A stretch of DNA of 64,000 nucleotides, from positions 1 to 64,000 of the forward strand of contig VBIU01000021.1 of assembly GCA_005880945.1 (NCBI GenBank), in the 5' to 3' direction. Below, piece after piece: positions 10,910 through 20,420 of this stretch. The stretch is from Chloroflexota bacterium. Its GTDB lineage: Bacteria; Chloroflexota; Dormibacteria; Dormibacterales; Dormibacteraceae. The notes beneath the pieces are model-generated. The model saw only the letters and a list, made by a program, of their open reading frames with translations, searched no databases and was not told the origin of the DNA. The first letter of the stretch is position 1. Each line of letters starts with the position of its first letter. Position numbers and translations under genes: made by a program.

Positions 10910-12733
10910 TCAGTCCAGGAGGTAGCGCTCCAGGAACTCGGTGGTTCGTTCGTGCACCAGGACCTGGTTTTCGCGCCGCGAGAAGCCATGGCCTTCCCCT
11001 TCGAACGTGAGGTATTCGACCGGGCGCCCCAGGGCGCGGAGGCGCTCGACCACCTGGTCCGATTCCTCGCGCGGTACCCGCGGATCGTTGTCGCCCTGGA
11101 TCACCAGCAGCGGGCACCTCACGTTGTCGATGTAGGTGATCGGCGACCGTGCTATCAACTTCTCTCGATCGGTTTCGAGGTCGCCGATCCAGAGCTTGTT
11201 CCACCGGCGCCAGTTCGGCGGGTCGTTCTCGAGCATCGTCACGAGGTTGGACGGCCCGTAAACGTCGACTGCGCAGCACCAGTACTCAGGAAGTCTTGTG
11301 ACGCACGTCAGGGTCGCGAAGCCACCGTAGGAACCGCCGTACACGGCGAGGCGCTCCGGGTCGAAGTCGGGCTGCGTGCGCATCCAGCCGGCGATAGAAC
11401 GTAGATCGGCCAAGTCGATCCCGCCCCAGTCACGGTGAATCCGGGTCTGCCAGGACTTGCCGAAGCCTGTCGAGCCGTGGATGTTCGGCACCACTATCGC
11501 GACACCCTTGTCAAGCAACGCCGCGCTCAACCCGTGTGTCAGCTGCGGTCTCGACTGGCCCTCCGGCCCGCCGTGCACGACGAGCACGGCCGGGAAGCGG
11601 CGCGCAGGGCCGGCAGGCCGGTACACGTAACAGGGAATGTCGCCTTCGGTCCCCGGGATTCGAATCGACTCAGGCCGCGGTGGATAGCGCGGCAGGGCCT
11701 CGCCGCGCACCAGGAGCCGGTCCTGCCCGCCCGTCAGGTCGAGGACTCGGATCTCGACCGGTCTGCCGATGGGCGACAGCGTGTATGCGCACCGACTGCC
11801 GTCGTGCGAGAGGACGATGTCGCCGACGGTCCCATCGGTGGCGAGCTCCTCGGCGGCACCGCCGTCCAGTCGCCAGCGCAGCCTCGAGTAGCCGTCCTCA
11901 TTGATGCTCCAGACAACCCCACGTCCGTCGGCCGACGTGGTCGCCAGCTCCACGTCCCAGTCCGTGCGGTCGTAGACCCGCCGATCGCCACTGTGCACGT
12001 CGATCGCCTCGAGGTGCAGGAACTCGCTGCCGTTATTCGTGATCGCGAGCAGGCGCCCGTCGGCGAGCCAGCCAGCCGGCACGTTCTGCATCTCCCCTGT
12101 GTGGGCTGTCAGCTCTGCCAGCTCGCCCGAATCAAGGTCCACAGCCAGCAGGTCCTGGTCGGTGTTCTGGGCGACGCGCATCACGCACAGCCAGCGGCCG
12201 TCGGGCGACCAGCCGCCGGCGACGTGCCACGCGGGGCCCGAGGCGACCAATCGCTGCCGGCCGGTCACTGCATCGACGACCGCGACGTCCACGTCGCCCG
12301 CGTCGCGGCTGTTTGTGCTGATTGCGACCAGGCTTCCATCGGGAGATGTCGCATACCGCGAAAGGTGATGCTGCACGCGATCGCCTTCGCTCACCGCAAA
12401 GTCCTGGACCCGACCGTCGGGCCGCCGCACGTAGACCTGCCAGCGTTCGGTGCCACCGCGGTGGGCGGTGGCGTAGAGGTCGCCCGACTGCGACCAGGAG
12501 AGCCCGTGCGCTGCCGCGCCTTCGATGGCGAACGATGTTCGAGGCTCGCCACCAGCGACGGGTACCTCGCACACAACCGCGGGACCGTCTTTGGGAGACA
12601 CGAAGGCGAGCGTCGAGCCGTCGGGCGAGAAGGCGAGCGGCGCCGGCCCCGAATAACGCCGCGTCGTGTTGAACATGAACGCGATGAGGGGCCGGGGCGG
12701 CGCGGCAGGCACACGCTTGGCGGCGCTGCTCAT
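10910..12733 (-). CDS. S9 family prolyl oligopeptidase / acylaminoacyl peptidase
   Basis: 607 aa: an N-terminal seven-bladed WD40/PD40-like propeller (repeated SPDGSTLAF, SPDGSLVAI, SPDGRWLCV) and a C-terminal alpha/beta-hydrolase. The catalytic Ser is in YGGSYGGFATL (about 467), Asp in QGDNDPRVP (about 545) and His in EGEGHGFS (about 580). No signal peptide follows the chosen ATG 12733, so it is probably cytoplasmic and trims short or N-acylated peptides. This ATG overlaps the stop of the small Cys-rich gene upstream (ATGA); an in-frame upstream ATG at 12766 lies inside that gene and is less likely. Confidence 0.92.
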   Translation of the reverse strand: MSSAAKRVPAAPPRPLIAFMFNTTRRYSGPAPLAFSPDGSTLAFVSPKDGPAVVCEVPVAGGEPRTSFAIEGAAAHGLSWSQSGDLYATAHRGGTERWQVYVRRPDGRVQDFAVSEGDRVQHHLSRYATSPDGSLVAISTNSRDAGDVDVAVVDAVTGRQRLVASGPAWHVAGGWSPDGRWLCVMRVAQNTDQDLLAVDLDSGELAELTAHTGEMQNVPAGWLADGRLLAITNNGSEFLHLEAIDVHSGDRRVYDRTDWDVELATTSADGRGVVWSINEDGYSRLRWRLDGGAAEELATDGTVGDIVLSHDGSRCAYTLSPIGRPVEIRVLDLTGGQDRLLVRGEALPRYPPRPESIRIPGTEGDIPCYVYRPAGPARRFPAVLVVHGGPEGQSRPQLTHGLSAALLDKGVAIVVPNIHGSTGFGKSWQTRIHRDWGGIDLADLRSIAGWMRTQPDFDPERLAVYGGSYGGFATLTCVTRLPEYWCCAVDVYGPSNLVTMLENDPPNWRRWNKLWIGDLETDREKLIARSPITYIDNVRCPLLVIQGDNDPRVPREESDQVVERLRALGRPVEYLTFEGEGHGFSRRENQVLVHERTTEFLERYLLD

Positions 12734-12879
12734 CGGACCGCCACCTGCTTCTTGTAGAAACGGCATGGAGGAGACTCCGCCGTGGTGTGGAAGTTCCAGT
12801 GCCGGCACCAGGCGGTCCCATCGAACATCCTGCACGTCCCGCATGTGACGCGAGGATTGTCGACGTGCGTCTTCTTCAT
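12730..12879 (-). CDS. 49-aa cysteine-rich putative metal-binding protein
   Basis: Starts MKKTHVDNPRVTCGTCRMFDG and contains four Cys (CGTC, then WCRHWNFH, then PPCRFYKK) plus two His, a plausible single zinc or other metal site. Its stop overlaps the S9 peptidase start (ATGA), so the two are translationally coupled. Upstream in-frame ATG at 12939 would enter the tryptophan dioxygenase gene and is less likely. I do not recognise the family. The coupling suggests it acts with the peptidase or sets its translation, which is inference. Confidence 0.6.
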   Translation of the reverse strand: MKKTHVDNPRVTCGTCRMFDGTAWCRHWNFHTTAESPPCRFYKKQVAVR

Positions 12880-12914
12880 GTGGTGCTCAGCCCGCTCGCC
12901 CGCGAAGCCTTCCG

Positions 12915-13661
12915 TCAAAGCTGCGAGCGAACCTCCCACAGCTCCGGATAGAACCTCTTGTCGAGGGTCGAGCGCAGGTACTTCGCGCCGCTGCTGCCCC
13001 CAGTGCCGGGCTTGGATCCTATCTGCCGTTCAACCATCAAAACGTGCCGGGCGCGCCAGTGCGCGAAAGCCTCATCGTGGTCGAGCATCGCCTCGCAAAG
13101 GTCGAACAGATCGCCGTAGCGCTCGCGGTCCCTGAAGATCTCGAGCAGGGACGGTGAGCCACGACGCTCCACGAGCGAGTGGAAGGAATCCAGGAGAGAC
13201 CGGTCGTCAAGACGCCGCTGCAACCGCGCCATCTCGTCTGGGGTCCCTTCGATGCGCGAGAGGTATTTCGGCTCTTTCAATCCGGACAGAAACTCGATCT
13301 CGCGGAACTGGACCGATTGGAACCCGCTGGCGGGCGCGAGCTGCGACCGAAACGCAAGGAAGTCCTGCGGCGACATGGTTTCCAGGACCTCGATCTGCTG
13401 AACGAGCAGGCGCTCGATGACGTGCACGCGTCGAAGATGGTGGCGGGCGAAGAAGATGTCGTCCCGATCGATTCGGCCTCGCGCGGCCTCGAGCTCGTCG
13501 AGCACCACCTTGAACCACAGCTCATAGACCTGGTGCGCGACGATGAAGAGGAGCTCGTCGTGCTCCTCGCTCAAACCGTGCTGAAGGTTGAGGAGCTCGG
13601 GCACGTTCAGATACGAGCCGTATGAAAGCCTGCGACCCTCCTCGCCGAATCGAGATCCCAC
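12915..13661 (-). CDS. kynA: Tryptophan 2,3-dioxygenase
   Basis: 248 aa, all-helical heme dioxygenase that opens the indole ring of tryptophan to N-formylkynurenine. The family N-terminus LSYGSYLNVPELLNLQ, the distal His segment HQVYELWFKVVLDE near residue 40, the proximal heme His region HWRARHVLMVERQIG near 200 and GTGGSSGAKYL near 220 are all present. The GTG start at 13661 lies 6 nt after the purH stop, so it reads as the last gene of the purine operon. No kynurenine formamidase or kynureninase is nearby. The link to purines could be one-carbon supply from formyl release, or simple read-through; neither is shown. Confidence 0.93.
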   Translation of the reverse strand: MGSRFGEEGRRLSYGSYLNVPELLNLQHGLSEEHDELLFIVAHQVYELWFKVVLDELEAARGRIDRDDIFFARHHLRRVHVIERLLVQQIEVLETMSPQDFLAFRSQLAPASGFQSVQFREIEFLSGLKEPKYLSRIEGTPDEMARLQRRLDDRSLLDSFHSLVERRGSPSLLEIFRDRERYGDLFDLCEAMLDHDEAFAHWRARHVLMVERQIGSKPGTGGSSGAKYLRSTLDKRFYPELWEVRSQL

Positions 13662-13667
13662 CGCGGA

Positions 13668-15194
13668 TCAGTGCTTGAAGTGGCGCTGGCCGGTCATGAC
13701 CATCGCGATTCCCGCGTTGTCCGCGACAGCGATCACCTCGGCGTCTTTCATCGAGCCACCCGGCTGTATGGCGGCGGTCACGCCCGCGCGTATGCCCTCT
13801 TCCAGGCCGTCAGGGAACGGGAAGAAGGCGTCCGACGCCATCACCGATCCCTTCGCGCGATGCGCGGCGCGCCGGACGGCTATCTGCACCGCCTCCACCC
13901 TCGACATCTGACCGGCGCCCACGCCGACCGCCGCACAGTCCCGGAACAGGACTATCGCATTGGACTTCACGTGCTTGACCGCGACCCAGGCGAGCCCGAG
14001 CTGTTCCCATTCCACCTCGGTCGGGGCGCGTTTGGTCACGACCCTGGCCGCCTTGCGATCGAAGCCGGCACGATCCCAATCCTGAACCAGGAATCCGCCT
14101 GGAACCGAGCGCACGTCGTAGTCGAAGAGCCCTGATCGAGGAGGCTGCGCTGCGAGGACGATCATCCCTTTGCGGCGCGCCAGCACCTCGAGAGTCTCAT
14201 CGAGGACCTCGGGCGCGATGACCAGATGGGTCACGATCTGGACGATCTGCTCGGCGGTCGAGCGGTCCAGCGGCCGGTTAACGGCCACGATGCTTCCGAA
14301 GGCCGAGGTCGGGTCGCATTCGTACGCGCGCACATAGGCCTGCGCGATGTCGTCAGCGATCGCCAGGCCGCATGGGTTCATGTGCTTGACGATCGCTGCA
14401 GCGGGCCGGTCGAAGTCACTGACCAGCTGGAATGCGGCGGCAGCGTCCTGGATGTTGTTGAAGCCGAGCTCGTTGCCCTGCACCTGGTGGGCGCCGCCAA
14501 GGCCACCAGGGTCCGGACCGAATCTGTAGAACGCAGCACGCTGATGCTCGTTCTCGCCGTACTTCAACGGCTGCGCGAGCCGCCCTGCGAATGTCACCTC
14601 TTGTGGGAAGCCGGCCTCTGCGCCGCGCCGCATATAGGCCGCGATCCACGCGTCATAGGCTGCGGTGTGCGCGTACGCCTCGGCGGCGAGGCGGCGGCGC
14701 ATGTCCTTGTCCGGGCCGCCGGAATGCAGCGCGCTTAGTGTCTCGGCATAGCGCTCCGGGCGCACCACCACGACCACCGACTCGTGGTTCTTGGCCGCGG
14801 CACGGATCATCGCCGGCCCGCCAATGTCGATCTGCTCCACCGCTTCCTCGAAGGTGACGCCTTCGCGGGTCACCGTCTCCACGAACGGATAGAGATTGCA
14901 GCACAAGACGTCGATCTCGTTGAGCCCGTGCTCCCGCAGCGCATCCATGTGCTCCGGCCTGTCTCGCCGAGCGAGAAGACCTGCGTGGACGCCTGGGTGA
15001 AGAGTCTTGATGCGTCCGTCCATCATCTCCGGGAAGCCGGTCAGGTCGGACACGGGCCTCGCATCGACTGCCGCATCGACAATCCCTGTAAGCGTGCTGC
15101 CGGTGGCGAAGATCTCGTATCCGAGCCGGTGTAGGCCGCGCGCGAACCCGCTCAGCCCGGTCTTGTCGCTAACCGACAGCAGGGCTCTTGGCAA
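13668..15194 (-). CDS. purH: Bifunctional AICAR formyltransferase / IMP cyclohydrolase
   Basis: 508 aa, full-length. The N-terminal IMP cyclohydrolase (MGS-like) domain contains LSVSDKTGL and DGRIKTLHPGVHAGLL. The C-terminal formyltransferase domain carries LKYGENEHQRA, the catalytic KHMNPCG at about 275 and SDAFFPFPDG near 455, ending in the usual RHFKH. It performs the last two steps to IMP. The start is a TTG at 15194 with GGAGG upstream, lying inside purN in another frame (26-bp overlap), which implies coupled translation. Confidence 0.96.
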   Translation of the reverse strand: MPRALLSVSDKTGLSGFARGLHRLGYEIFATGSTLTGIVDAAVDARPVSDLTGFPEMMDGRIKTLHPGVHAGLLARRDRPEHMDALREHGLNEIDVLCCNLYPFVETVTREGVTFEEAVEQIDIGGPAMIRAAAKNHESVVVVVRPERYAETLSALHSGGPDKDMRRRLAAEAYAHTAAYDAWIAAYMRRGAEAGFPQEVTFAGRLAQPLKYGENEHQRAAFYRFGPDPGGLGGAHQVQGNELGFNNIQDAAAAFQLVSDFDRPAAAIVKHMNPCGLAIADDIAQAYVRAYECDPTSAFGSIVAVNRPLDRSTAEQIVQIVTHLVIAPEVLDETLEVLARRKGMIVLAAQPPRSGLFDYDVRSVPGGFLVQDWDRAGFDRKAARVVTKRAPTEVEWEQLGLAWVAVKHVKSNAIVLFRDCAAVGVGAGQMSRVEAVQIAVRRAAHRAKGSVMASDAFFPFPDGLEEGIRAGVTAAIQPGGSMKDAEVIAVADNAGIAMVMTGQRHFKH

Positions 15195-15741
15195 GTCGTG
15201 CCTCCATCAAACGAATTGCCTCGGGAAGAATTCGATATTCGGCTTCGTGGATCCGCGCGCGAAGCGTCTCCAGCGTATCGCCGGCCAGCACCGGCACAGC
15301 CTCCTGGACGAGGATGGGGCCCGCATCGAGCTCGCCAGTGACAACATGCACCGTCGCCCCGCTCACTGGTGCGGCGGCCTTCAGTGCCTGCTCCACCGCG
15401 TCCATTCCACCGCCGAAGTCCGGGAGCAGCGAGGGGTGCACGTTGACGATCCGGCCGCTGAACGCCTCGAGAAATGGCCTGGTGTGGATGCGGTCGTAGC
15501 CCGCGTCGACGACCAGCTCCACGCCGTGGACCTTGAAGAAGTCGCGCATTGCGGTGTCGCGATCCTCGGCCGAGGCGAAGGCCTTTTGCGCAAGCTCACC
15601 GAGAGGAATTCCTCGCTCGCGTGCAAATTCGGCCCCTCCACAGGACGGACGGTTGGTGGCCACAGCTACCACCTCGAAGCCCCTGTCGACGAGGTTCCGC
15701 AGGTTCGATCCTCGGCCGGAAACGGCGACTCCCAGTCTCAT
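15169..15741 (-). CDS. purN: Phosphoribosylglycinamide formyltransferase
   Basis: 190 aa from ATG 15741; it formylates GAR with 10-formyl-THF. VAVSGRGSNLRNL near residue 5 binds phosphate. Catalytic Asn and His are in NVHPSLLPDFGGG, and the conserved Asp is in ELDAGPILVQEAVPV. The family's usual LAGYMRI reads DAGYDRI. A longer open frame to 15813 runs back through the palindromic repeat and into purM, but ATG 15741 aligns with family N-termini. It lies between purM (40-bp gap) and purH (26-bp overlap). Confidence 0.95.
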   Translation of the reverse strand: MRLGVAVSGRGSNLRNLVDRGFEVVAVATNRPSCGGAEFARERGIPLGELAQKAFASAEDRDTAMRDFFKVHGVELVVDAGYDRIHTRPFLEAFSGRIVNVHPSLLPDFGGGMDAVEQALKAAAPVSGATVHVVTGELDAGPILVQEAVPVLAGDTLETLRARIHEAEYRILPEAIRLMEARLAKSPAVG

Positions 15742-15742
15742 A

Positions 15743-15775
15743 GGGGTCCCAGCAAAATCGCAGATTTTGTGGGGT
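15743..15775. repeat. Short palindromic repeat, copy 1 (purM-purN junction)
   Basis: On the minus strand the arms CAAAATC / GATTTTG (15769-15763 and 15759-15753) flank a 3-nt loop and are followed by GCTGGGACCCC just before the purN ATG. A close copy at 53227-53264 lies inside the helicase gene, with arms CGAAATC / GATTTCG and the same GGGACCCC tail. One stem pair differs as A-T versus G-C, so pairing is kept. It could be a dispersed REP-like element or a stem in the purN leader. Confidence 0.5.
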
Positions 15776-15781
15776 GAAGCG

Positions 15782-16762
15782 TCAGCTGACCACCACCCGG
15801 TCCGGCCCGGCATGGCGCACGACCTCTCCGATCACACGCGCCTCGGGGGGAACGTCCTTGCCATCGACGACCACGATCATGCCCAGGCCCATGTTGAACG
15901 TCCCGAGCATCTCATCGTCCGAGATCCTGCCTCGCTTGCGTACCAGGCGGAAGATCGGCGGCTCAGTCCAAGATTTTCGCTGCAGGCGCGCCCCCAGGCC
16001 CTCCGGGAGGCATCTTGGAAGGTTGCCCAGGATCCCACCGCCTGTGATGTGAGCGGCCGCTTTCCAACGCATCTTGCCCAGTGGCTCGAGGTACGAGCGA
16101 TGAGGTTCCAAAAGCTCCTCGCCCAGCGGTCGCCCGAGCTCCGGGAACACCTTGGTCAGCGGCACATCCTCGAACACCTTTCGCACCAGGGAGTAGCCGT
16201 TGGTGTGAAGGCCGCTTGACGGCAGCCCGACGATCGCGTCGCCGGCGCGGATGGCGCTGGGATCGGGGTGAGCGCCGGGATCGACCAGCCCGACTATGAA
16301 ACCCGCCAGGTCGTAGTCGCCGAGCGCGTACATGCCCGGCATCTCGGCGGTCTCGCCTCCAAGCAACGCACACCCCGCCTCCCGGCAGGCCTCGGTCATG
16401 CCGTCGACGACCTGGGCGAAGGCTTCGGGGTCGAGCTTCCCGGTGGCGAAATAATCGAGAAAGAAGAGCGGCCGGGCGCCGGCGGTGGCGATGTCGTTGA
16501 CGCAGTGATTGACGATGTCCTTGCCGATTCCGCGGTGCGATCCGGCGGCGATCGCGACCTTTATCTTCGTGCCGACACCATCCGCGCTCGCCGCGAGGTG
16601 GCCGCCTCCCGGCAACGCATAGAGACCGGCGAACGGGCCGACGCCGACCGCGACCTCTTTGCCGTGCGTGGCAGCTATCAGGGGTTTGATGCGCTCTAGA
16701 ACGCGCTCGTACGCCTCGATGTCGACGCCGGCCGCGGCGTACGACAGACCTTCGTCCCTCAT
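15782..16762 (-). CDS. purM: Phosphoribosylformylglycinamidine cyclo-ligase (AIR synthetase)
   Basis: 326 aa. It closes the imidazole ring, turning FGAM to AIR with ATP. PurM/PurL-superfamily motifs are visible: DGVGTKIKVA near residue 60, NHCVNDIATAGARPLFFLDY near 85, GCALLGGETAEMPGMY near 132 and AHITGGGILGNLPR near 240. The ATG at 16762 overlaps the purF TAA by one base. Spacing to purN is 40 bp and holds the palindromic repeat. Confidence 0.96.
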   Translation of the reverse strand: MRDEGLSYAAAGVDIEAYERVLERIKPLIAATHGKEVAVGVGPFAGLYALPGGGHLAASADGVGTKIKVAIAAGSHRGIGKDIVNHCVNDIATAGARPLFFLDYFATGKLDPEAFAQVVDGMTEACREAGCALLGGETAEMPGMYALGDYDLAGFIVGLVDPGAHPDPSAIRAGDAIVGLPSSGLHTNGYSLVRKVFEDVPLTKVFPELGRPLGEELLEPHRSYLEPLGKMRWKAAAHITGGGILGNLPRCLPEGLGARLQRKSWTEPPIFRLVRKRGRISDDEMLGTFNMGLGMIVVVDGKDVPPEARVIGEVVRHAGPDRVVVS

Positions 16763-18228
16763 TAGGCCTTGGGTTCGGCGAGCATCAGCGAGGGTGGGCC
16801 CGGGATGTGGTCGGACTTCGGGGGCATCTCGAACTGCATCTTGTCCATCTCGAGCTGCTGCGGGACGGGCACCGGGTACGACCCGTCGAAGCAGGCGCGG
16901 CAGAACTCCTGTGCGGGCCCGCGGCCGATCGCGCGCATGAGCCCCTGGATCGACAGGTACTGGAGGCTGTCGGCGCCCAGGTGCTCGCGCACCTCCTCGA
17001 CGGTGCGGCCGGCGGCGATCAGCTCTTTGGTGGAACCGATGTCGACGCCCATGAAGCAGGGGTAGCGCATCGGCGGGCTCGAGATCCGCATGTGGATCTC
17101 CTTGGCGCCGGCCGCGCGCAGGCGCTCGATGATCCGCCGGGACGTGGTGCCGCGCACTATCGAGTCGTCAACCGCGATCAGGCGCTTGCCTCGGATGGAT
17201 CGCGGCAGGGCGTTCAGCTTCAGCATCACGCCTGCTTCGCGCAGCGTCTGGTCGGGTTGGATGAAGGTGCGGTTGATGTAACGGCTCTTCATCAACGCTT
17301 CGCGGAAGGGGATCCCGGCCGCCTCCGCATATCCGATCGCAGCAGGCGTGCCCGAGTCGGGGAAGGCGATGACCATGTCCGCCTCGACCGGGGCTTCCTT
17401 CGCGAGCTCATGGCCCATCCGGATGCGGGCCTCCTCGAGCTCGCAGTTCTTGAGGATGGAATCCGGCCGCGCAAAGTAGATGAACTCGAAAACACACATG
17501 GCGTGCTTGCTGGAGGTCTGGAAGGTGACGCTGTGGACGCCGTGCTCGTCCATTACCACCATCTCGCCCGGTTGAACCTCGCGGACGAAAGTGGCGTGGA
17601 CGGTGTCGAGGGCGCACGTCTCCGATGCGATCACGTGCGCGGGCTGTCCCGGCAGCGGGATGTAGCCGATGCACAGGGGCCGGAAACCATATGGGTCGCG
17701 CAGCGCGATCAGCTGAGTGGGAGTGATGATGCCGCACGAGTAAGCGCCGACGACGCGGGCGAAGGTCTTGCGGATCACCTCCTCCCAGGTGCGGCCGTGG
17801 GTGTGCTCGATGAGGCGCGCCATCACCTCTGTGTCGAGTGAGGTGTCGAACTCGGCGCCCTCTTCCTCGAGCTGGCGCCGCAGGGCTTCGGCGTTCAAGA
17901 GGTTCCCGTTGTGCGCTATCGCCCCGGGGCCGAGCTGCGGGTGGTGGAACGGAAGTGGGTGGGCGTTCTCGGCGCGGCTCGCACCCGTTGTCGAGTAGCG
18001 CGTGTGCCCGAGCGCGAGGATCGAACCTGGGCCCATGTCATGCACTGTCGCCGGCGAGAAGACCTGGGCCACGAGGCCCATCCCGCGATGAACGCGAACG
18101 GACGTCCCGTCCGAAACGGCGATCCCCGCCGACTCCTGCCCACGATGCTGCAGCGAGAACAGGCCGAAGTACGTGAGATTCGCGACGTCGATCCCGTGCG
18201 ATGCGCAGATCCCGAACACCCCGCACAT
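16762..18228 (-). CDS. purF: Amidophosphoribosyltransferase (glutamine PRPP amidotransferase)
   Basis: 488 aa from ATG 18228. It commits PRPP to purine synthesis by adding the glutamine amide. Residue 2 is the Ntn nucleophile (MCGVFGIC), exposed after Met removal; RGQESAGIAV, GHTRYSTTG and HNGNL follow in the glutaminase half. The PRPP loop is RLIAVDDSIVRGTTS at about residue 365. Cys residues in the C-terminal half (CFMG, CRACFDG) could hold an Fe-S cluster as in the Bacillus-type enzyme. A longer upstream frame is not used, because Cys must be residue 2. It starts 2 nt after the purL stop. Confidence 0.96.
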   Translation of the reverse strand: MCGVFGICASHGIDVANLTYFGLFSLQHRGQESAGIAVSDGTSVRVHRGMGLVAQVFSPATVHDMGPGSILALGHTRYSTTGASRAENAHPLPFHHPQLGPGAIAHNGNLLNAEALRRQLEEEGAEFDTSLDTEVMARLIEHTHGRTWEEVIRKTFARVVGAYSCGIITPTQLIALRDPYGFRPLCIGYIPLPGQPAHVIASETCALDTVHATFVREVQPGEMVVMDEHGVHSVTFQTSSKHAMCVFEFIYFARPDSILKNCELEEARIRMGHELAKEAPVEADMVIAFPDSGTPAAIGYAEAAGIPFREALMKSRYINRTFIQPDQTLREAGVMLKLNALPRSIRGKRLIAVDDSIVRGTTSRRIIERLRAAGAKEIHMRISSPPMRYPCFMGVDIGSTKELIAAGRTVEEVREHLGADSLQYLSIQGLMRAIGRGPAQEFCRACFDGSYPVPVPQQLEMDKMQFEMPPKSDHIPGPPSLMLAEPKA

Positions 18229-18230
18229 CT

Positions 18231-20420
18231 CTAGGTCACCGTTCCTTCCCAAGCTTGACGCATCTCTGCGAGCGAAACCCGGAACTGGCCCTCGAACTCG
18301 ATGACATCCCCGCCGGCGAGGCCGAGCATCGTGACCTCGACATGATGGCGCCGCGCCAGCGTCTGCATCTCCGGCATCGCGCGTGAGGGGACGCTGACTA
18401 TGAAGCGGCTCGGCGACTCGCCGAAAAAGGCAGCATCGGTCCGGACCGGACCCTCTGACTGCACCGGCGGGCACCGAACCCCGATGCCTCCCAGCAGGCA
18501 GCATTCGGCGAGCGCGACCAGCATCCCGCCGTCGGAGCAGTCATGCGCCGATCGAAGCAGGCCTCCCCCCGCCGCGGCAAGCATCAGCTTGTGGACGGCT
18601 CTCTCGCGGGTGAGGTCGAGCGCCGGCGGCCGGCCGGCGATGCGGCCGTGCTCGACCTTGAGGTATTCACTGCCTCCGAGGTCGTTGTGGCTGGAGCCGA
18701 CGAGCAGCACGAAGTCGCCTTCGCTGCGCAGGCCTGCCTCGAGCCGCCGGCCGTAATCCTCGAGCAGGCCGATCATCCCGATCACCGGCGTGGGGTAGAT
18801 GGCCGACTCGCCGGAGGACTCGTTGTAAAGGCTGACATTCCCACTCACGATCGGAAGCTCGAGAACCCTGCACGCCTGCGCGAGGCCCGCAATCGTCTCC
18901 TCGAGCTCCCAGTAAACCTCCGGGCGGTCCGGGTTGGCGAAGTTCAGGCAGTCGGTGACGGCCAGCGGCTGCGCGCCGGTGGCGACGATGTTGCGTGCGG
19001 CCTCCGCAACCGCCAGCTGGGCGCCGAGATTCGGGTCCAGGTGGCAGTAGCGGCTGTTGCAGTCGGTGGTCATCGCCAGACCGAGACGTGTGCCCTTGAT
19101 GCGAAGAACCGCGGCGTCGCCGCCAGGTGGCACCACCGTCGAGTCACCAACCATGTGGTCGTAGCGGCGGAAGATGCCCCGACGGCTGCTGAGGTTGGGG
19201 CTCGCCAGCAACCTCAGCAGCGCGGCGCCGGGGTCCACCAGCGGCGCGAGCTCGTCCAGGTCCAGCGCAGGCCGCTGCGCCGGCGCTACTCCAACCAGAC
19301 GGCGGAGCGGCGCTCCGTCCGTCAGAAGGGCCACCGGCAGCTGCGCCACCTCGCGCCCTCCGTCGACGACAGTCAGGCAGCCGTCATCGGTGACCTCCCC
19401 GATCACGGCCGAAGTGAGGTCCCAGGCCTGGAAGATGCTTTCGACCTCGGCTTCACGACCGCGCTGCACCACGACCAACATGCGTTCTTGCGATTCAGAG
19501 AGCATCACGTGGTAGGGGGTCATGCCCTTCTCACGTCGCGGTACCAGCGAAACGTCGATGCGCGCGCCGGCTCCACGGACACGACCCGCACATTCGGCGA
19601 CGGATGATGTTAGCCCCGCTGCACCGAGGTCCTGGATCGCGACGACCGCGTCGGTGTGAGCCAGGTCCATGCAGGCCTCGAGCAGGCATTTCTCGAGGAA
19701 GGGATTGCCAACCTGCACCGCCGGCCTGCGCTGCGAGCTGTTCTCGTCGAGCTCCACCGATGCGAACGAAGCGCCGTGGATGCCGTCACGACCGGTGTCC
19801 GCGCCGACGAGCAGCAGGCTGTTGCCCGTTCCCTCGGCCCGAGCGCGCATCAGCCTGTGTACGGGCACCAGGCCGACACACATCGCGTTTACCAGCGGGT
19901 TCTGGGCATAACAGTCCTCGAAGTAGATCTCGCCGGCGACTGTCGGGATGCCGATGCAGTTTCCGTACCCGCCGATCCCCGCCACGACCCCGTCCACGTG
20001 ATGACGGGACGCAGGCAGCGGGCCGAAACGAAGCGAATCGAGGAGGGCGATCGGGCGTGCGCCCATCGCAATGACGTCTCGAATGATTCCACCGACCCCG
20101 GTGGCGGCGCCCTGATAGGGCTCGATCGCCGAGGGGTGGTTGTGCGACTCGATCTTGAAGACGGCGGCCCAGCCCTCGCCGATGTTGACGGCGCCGGCGT
20201 TCTCGCCCGGGCCTTGCAGCACAGAGGCTCCACTTGACGGCAGGCGGCGAAGCAGCGCTTTCGAGCTCTTGTACGAGCAGTGCTCGGACCAGAGCACGCC
20301 GAGCATGCCGAGCTCGACCTCATTGGGCGCTCGCTTCAGCTGGTCGACGATGGCGCTGTACTCGTCCGGGGTGAGGGCGACCTCCCGCAGGCGCCGCTCG
20401 TCTAACTGTTCGACCTTCAA
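18231..20420 (-). CDS. purL: Phosphoribosylformylglycinamidine synthase, small PurL subunit
   Basis: 729 aa, the small type that needs PurQ (glutaminase) and PurS, both encoded immediately upstream. It amidates FGAR to FGAM with ATP. Motifs: [16 protein letters not shown] near residue 40, [21 protein letters not shown] near 92, [15 protein letters not shown] in the first half and [17 protein letters not shown] near 635. The ATG overlaps the purQ stop (ATGA) and the stop is 2 nt from purF, so PurS, PurQ and PurL should be made in step. Confidence 0.96.
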   Translation of the reverse strand: MKVEQLDERRLREVALTPDEYSAIVDQLKRAPNEVELGMLGVLWSEHCSYKSSKALLRRLPSSGASVLQGPGENAGAVNIGEGWAAVFKIESHNHPSAIEPYQGAATGVGGIIRDVIAMGARPIALLDSLRFGPLPASRHHVDGVVAGIGGYGNCIGIPTVAGEIYFEDCYAQNPLVNAMCVGLVPVHRLMRARAEGTGNSLLLVGADTGRDGIHGASFASVELDENSSQRRPAVQVGNPFLEKCLLEACMDLAHTDAVVAIQDLGAAGLTSSVAECAGRVRGAGARIDVSLVPRREKGMTPYHVMLSESQERMLVVVQRGREAEVESIFQAWDLTSAVIGEVTDDGCLTVVDGGREVAQLPVALLTDGAPLRRLVGVAPAQRPALDLDELAPLVDPGAALLRLLASPNLSSRRGIFRRYDHMVGDSTVVPPGGDAAVLRIKGTRLGLAMTTDCNSRYCHLDPNLGAQLAVAEAARNIVATGAQPLAVTDCLNFANPDRPEVYWELEETIAGLAQACRVLELPIVSGNVSLYNESSGESAIYPTPVIGMIGLLEDYGRRLEAGLRSEGDFVLLVGSSHNDLGGSEYLKVEHGRIAGRPPALDLTRERAVHKLMLAAAGGGLLRSAHDCSDGGMLVALAECCLLGGIGVRCPPVQSEGPVRTDAAFFGESPSRFIVSVPSRAMPEMQTLARRHHVEVTMLGLAGGDVIEFEGQFRVSLAEMRQAWEGTVT

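Noticed and set aside
11435-12757. 440-aa plus-strand frame over the S9 peptidase
   Set aside because: Shadow of the peptidase; the minus strand has the catalytic triad and propeller repeats.
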